Source of the DNA: Pseudomonas orientalis
GTDB lineage: Bacteria > Pseudomonadota > Gammaproteobacteria > Pseudomonadales > Pseudomonadaceae
Assembly (NCBI RefSeq): GCF_002934065.1
Contig: NZ_CP018049.1
Location: 1,114,501-1,178,500, forward strand
DNA length: 64,000 nucleotides
Reading direction: 5' to 3'
The stretch's first letter is position 1. Each line of letters begins with the position of its first letter. The notes below the pieces were generated by a model. The model saw nothing but the letters and a program-made list of their open reading frames with translations, searched no databases and was not told the DNA's origin. Positions 63,999 to 64,000 of the stretch are shown here, in pieces. The position numbers and the translations under genes were made by a program.

Positions 63999-64000
63999 CG

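Overview
The window is a chromosomal segment of a Pseudomonas, most likely of the P. fluorescens group. The evidence is high-GC coding DNA, Pseudomonas-restricted families (DUF3509, DUF6124, DUF1120 fimbrial subunits), a homogentisate cluster preceded by an IclR regulator, the order lepA-lepB-rnc-era, and many copies of two REP-type inverted repeat pairs between genes. No rRNA, tRNA, CRISPR array, transposase or integrase was seen.

Layout. 1-1170: the end of an amino-acid ABC transporter ATPase, then an intact MqsA-like antitoxin whose toxin partner MqsR survives only as its two ends. 1175-13013: a CynX/NimT-type MFS carrier, then a minus-strand beta-type chaperone-usher fimbrial operon (DUF1120 subunits, PapD-like chaperone, usher, two-domain tip-like subunit). 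Divergent from it are two response regulators with no histidine kinase, followed by a seventh subunit gene. 13112-19108: small enzymes, a GST, a TonB-dependent siderophore receptor with a signalling domain, and a PBP4-type peptidase. 19110-24748: hmgR and hmgA-fumarylacetoacetase-maleylacetoacetate isomerase, plus an aromatic-acid-type MFS carrier. 24834-28432: SirB1-like protein, a Leu-dehydrogenase-family protein with a changed active-site lysine, SOS-boxed yebG, a DUF6124 gene behind a structured leader, and a RelE/ParE-type toxin-antitoxin pair.

28601-33351 is the most unusual part. The host psiE gene is cut in two by a 4.26 kb AT-rich island bounded by an 11-bp direct repeat. The island carries its own complete, diverged psiE, a protein with a HEPN-type Rx5H motif, and a two-gene operon made of a DGQHR (DndB-like) protein and a partner with a HEPN-like helix. 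It has no visible recombinase and looks like a compact cargo or defence cassette that replaces the gene it breaks.

33348-49820: DUF3509, L-serine dehydratase with a LysR regulator, an HPF/RaiA protein, a DHA2-type efflux pump with a LysR regulator, then an iron block. That block holds fecI-fecR-fecA-type genes on the minus strand, divergent across a Fur-like box from a DUF3649/PepSY/DUF3325 reductase-like operon that ends in a second FecI/FecR pair without a receptor. YejK, a membrane glutaredoxin and HU follow. 50002-64000 is housekeeping: rlmF, valS, holC, pepA, lptF-lptG, lepA, lepB, rnc and era, separated by REP pairs.
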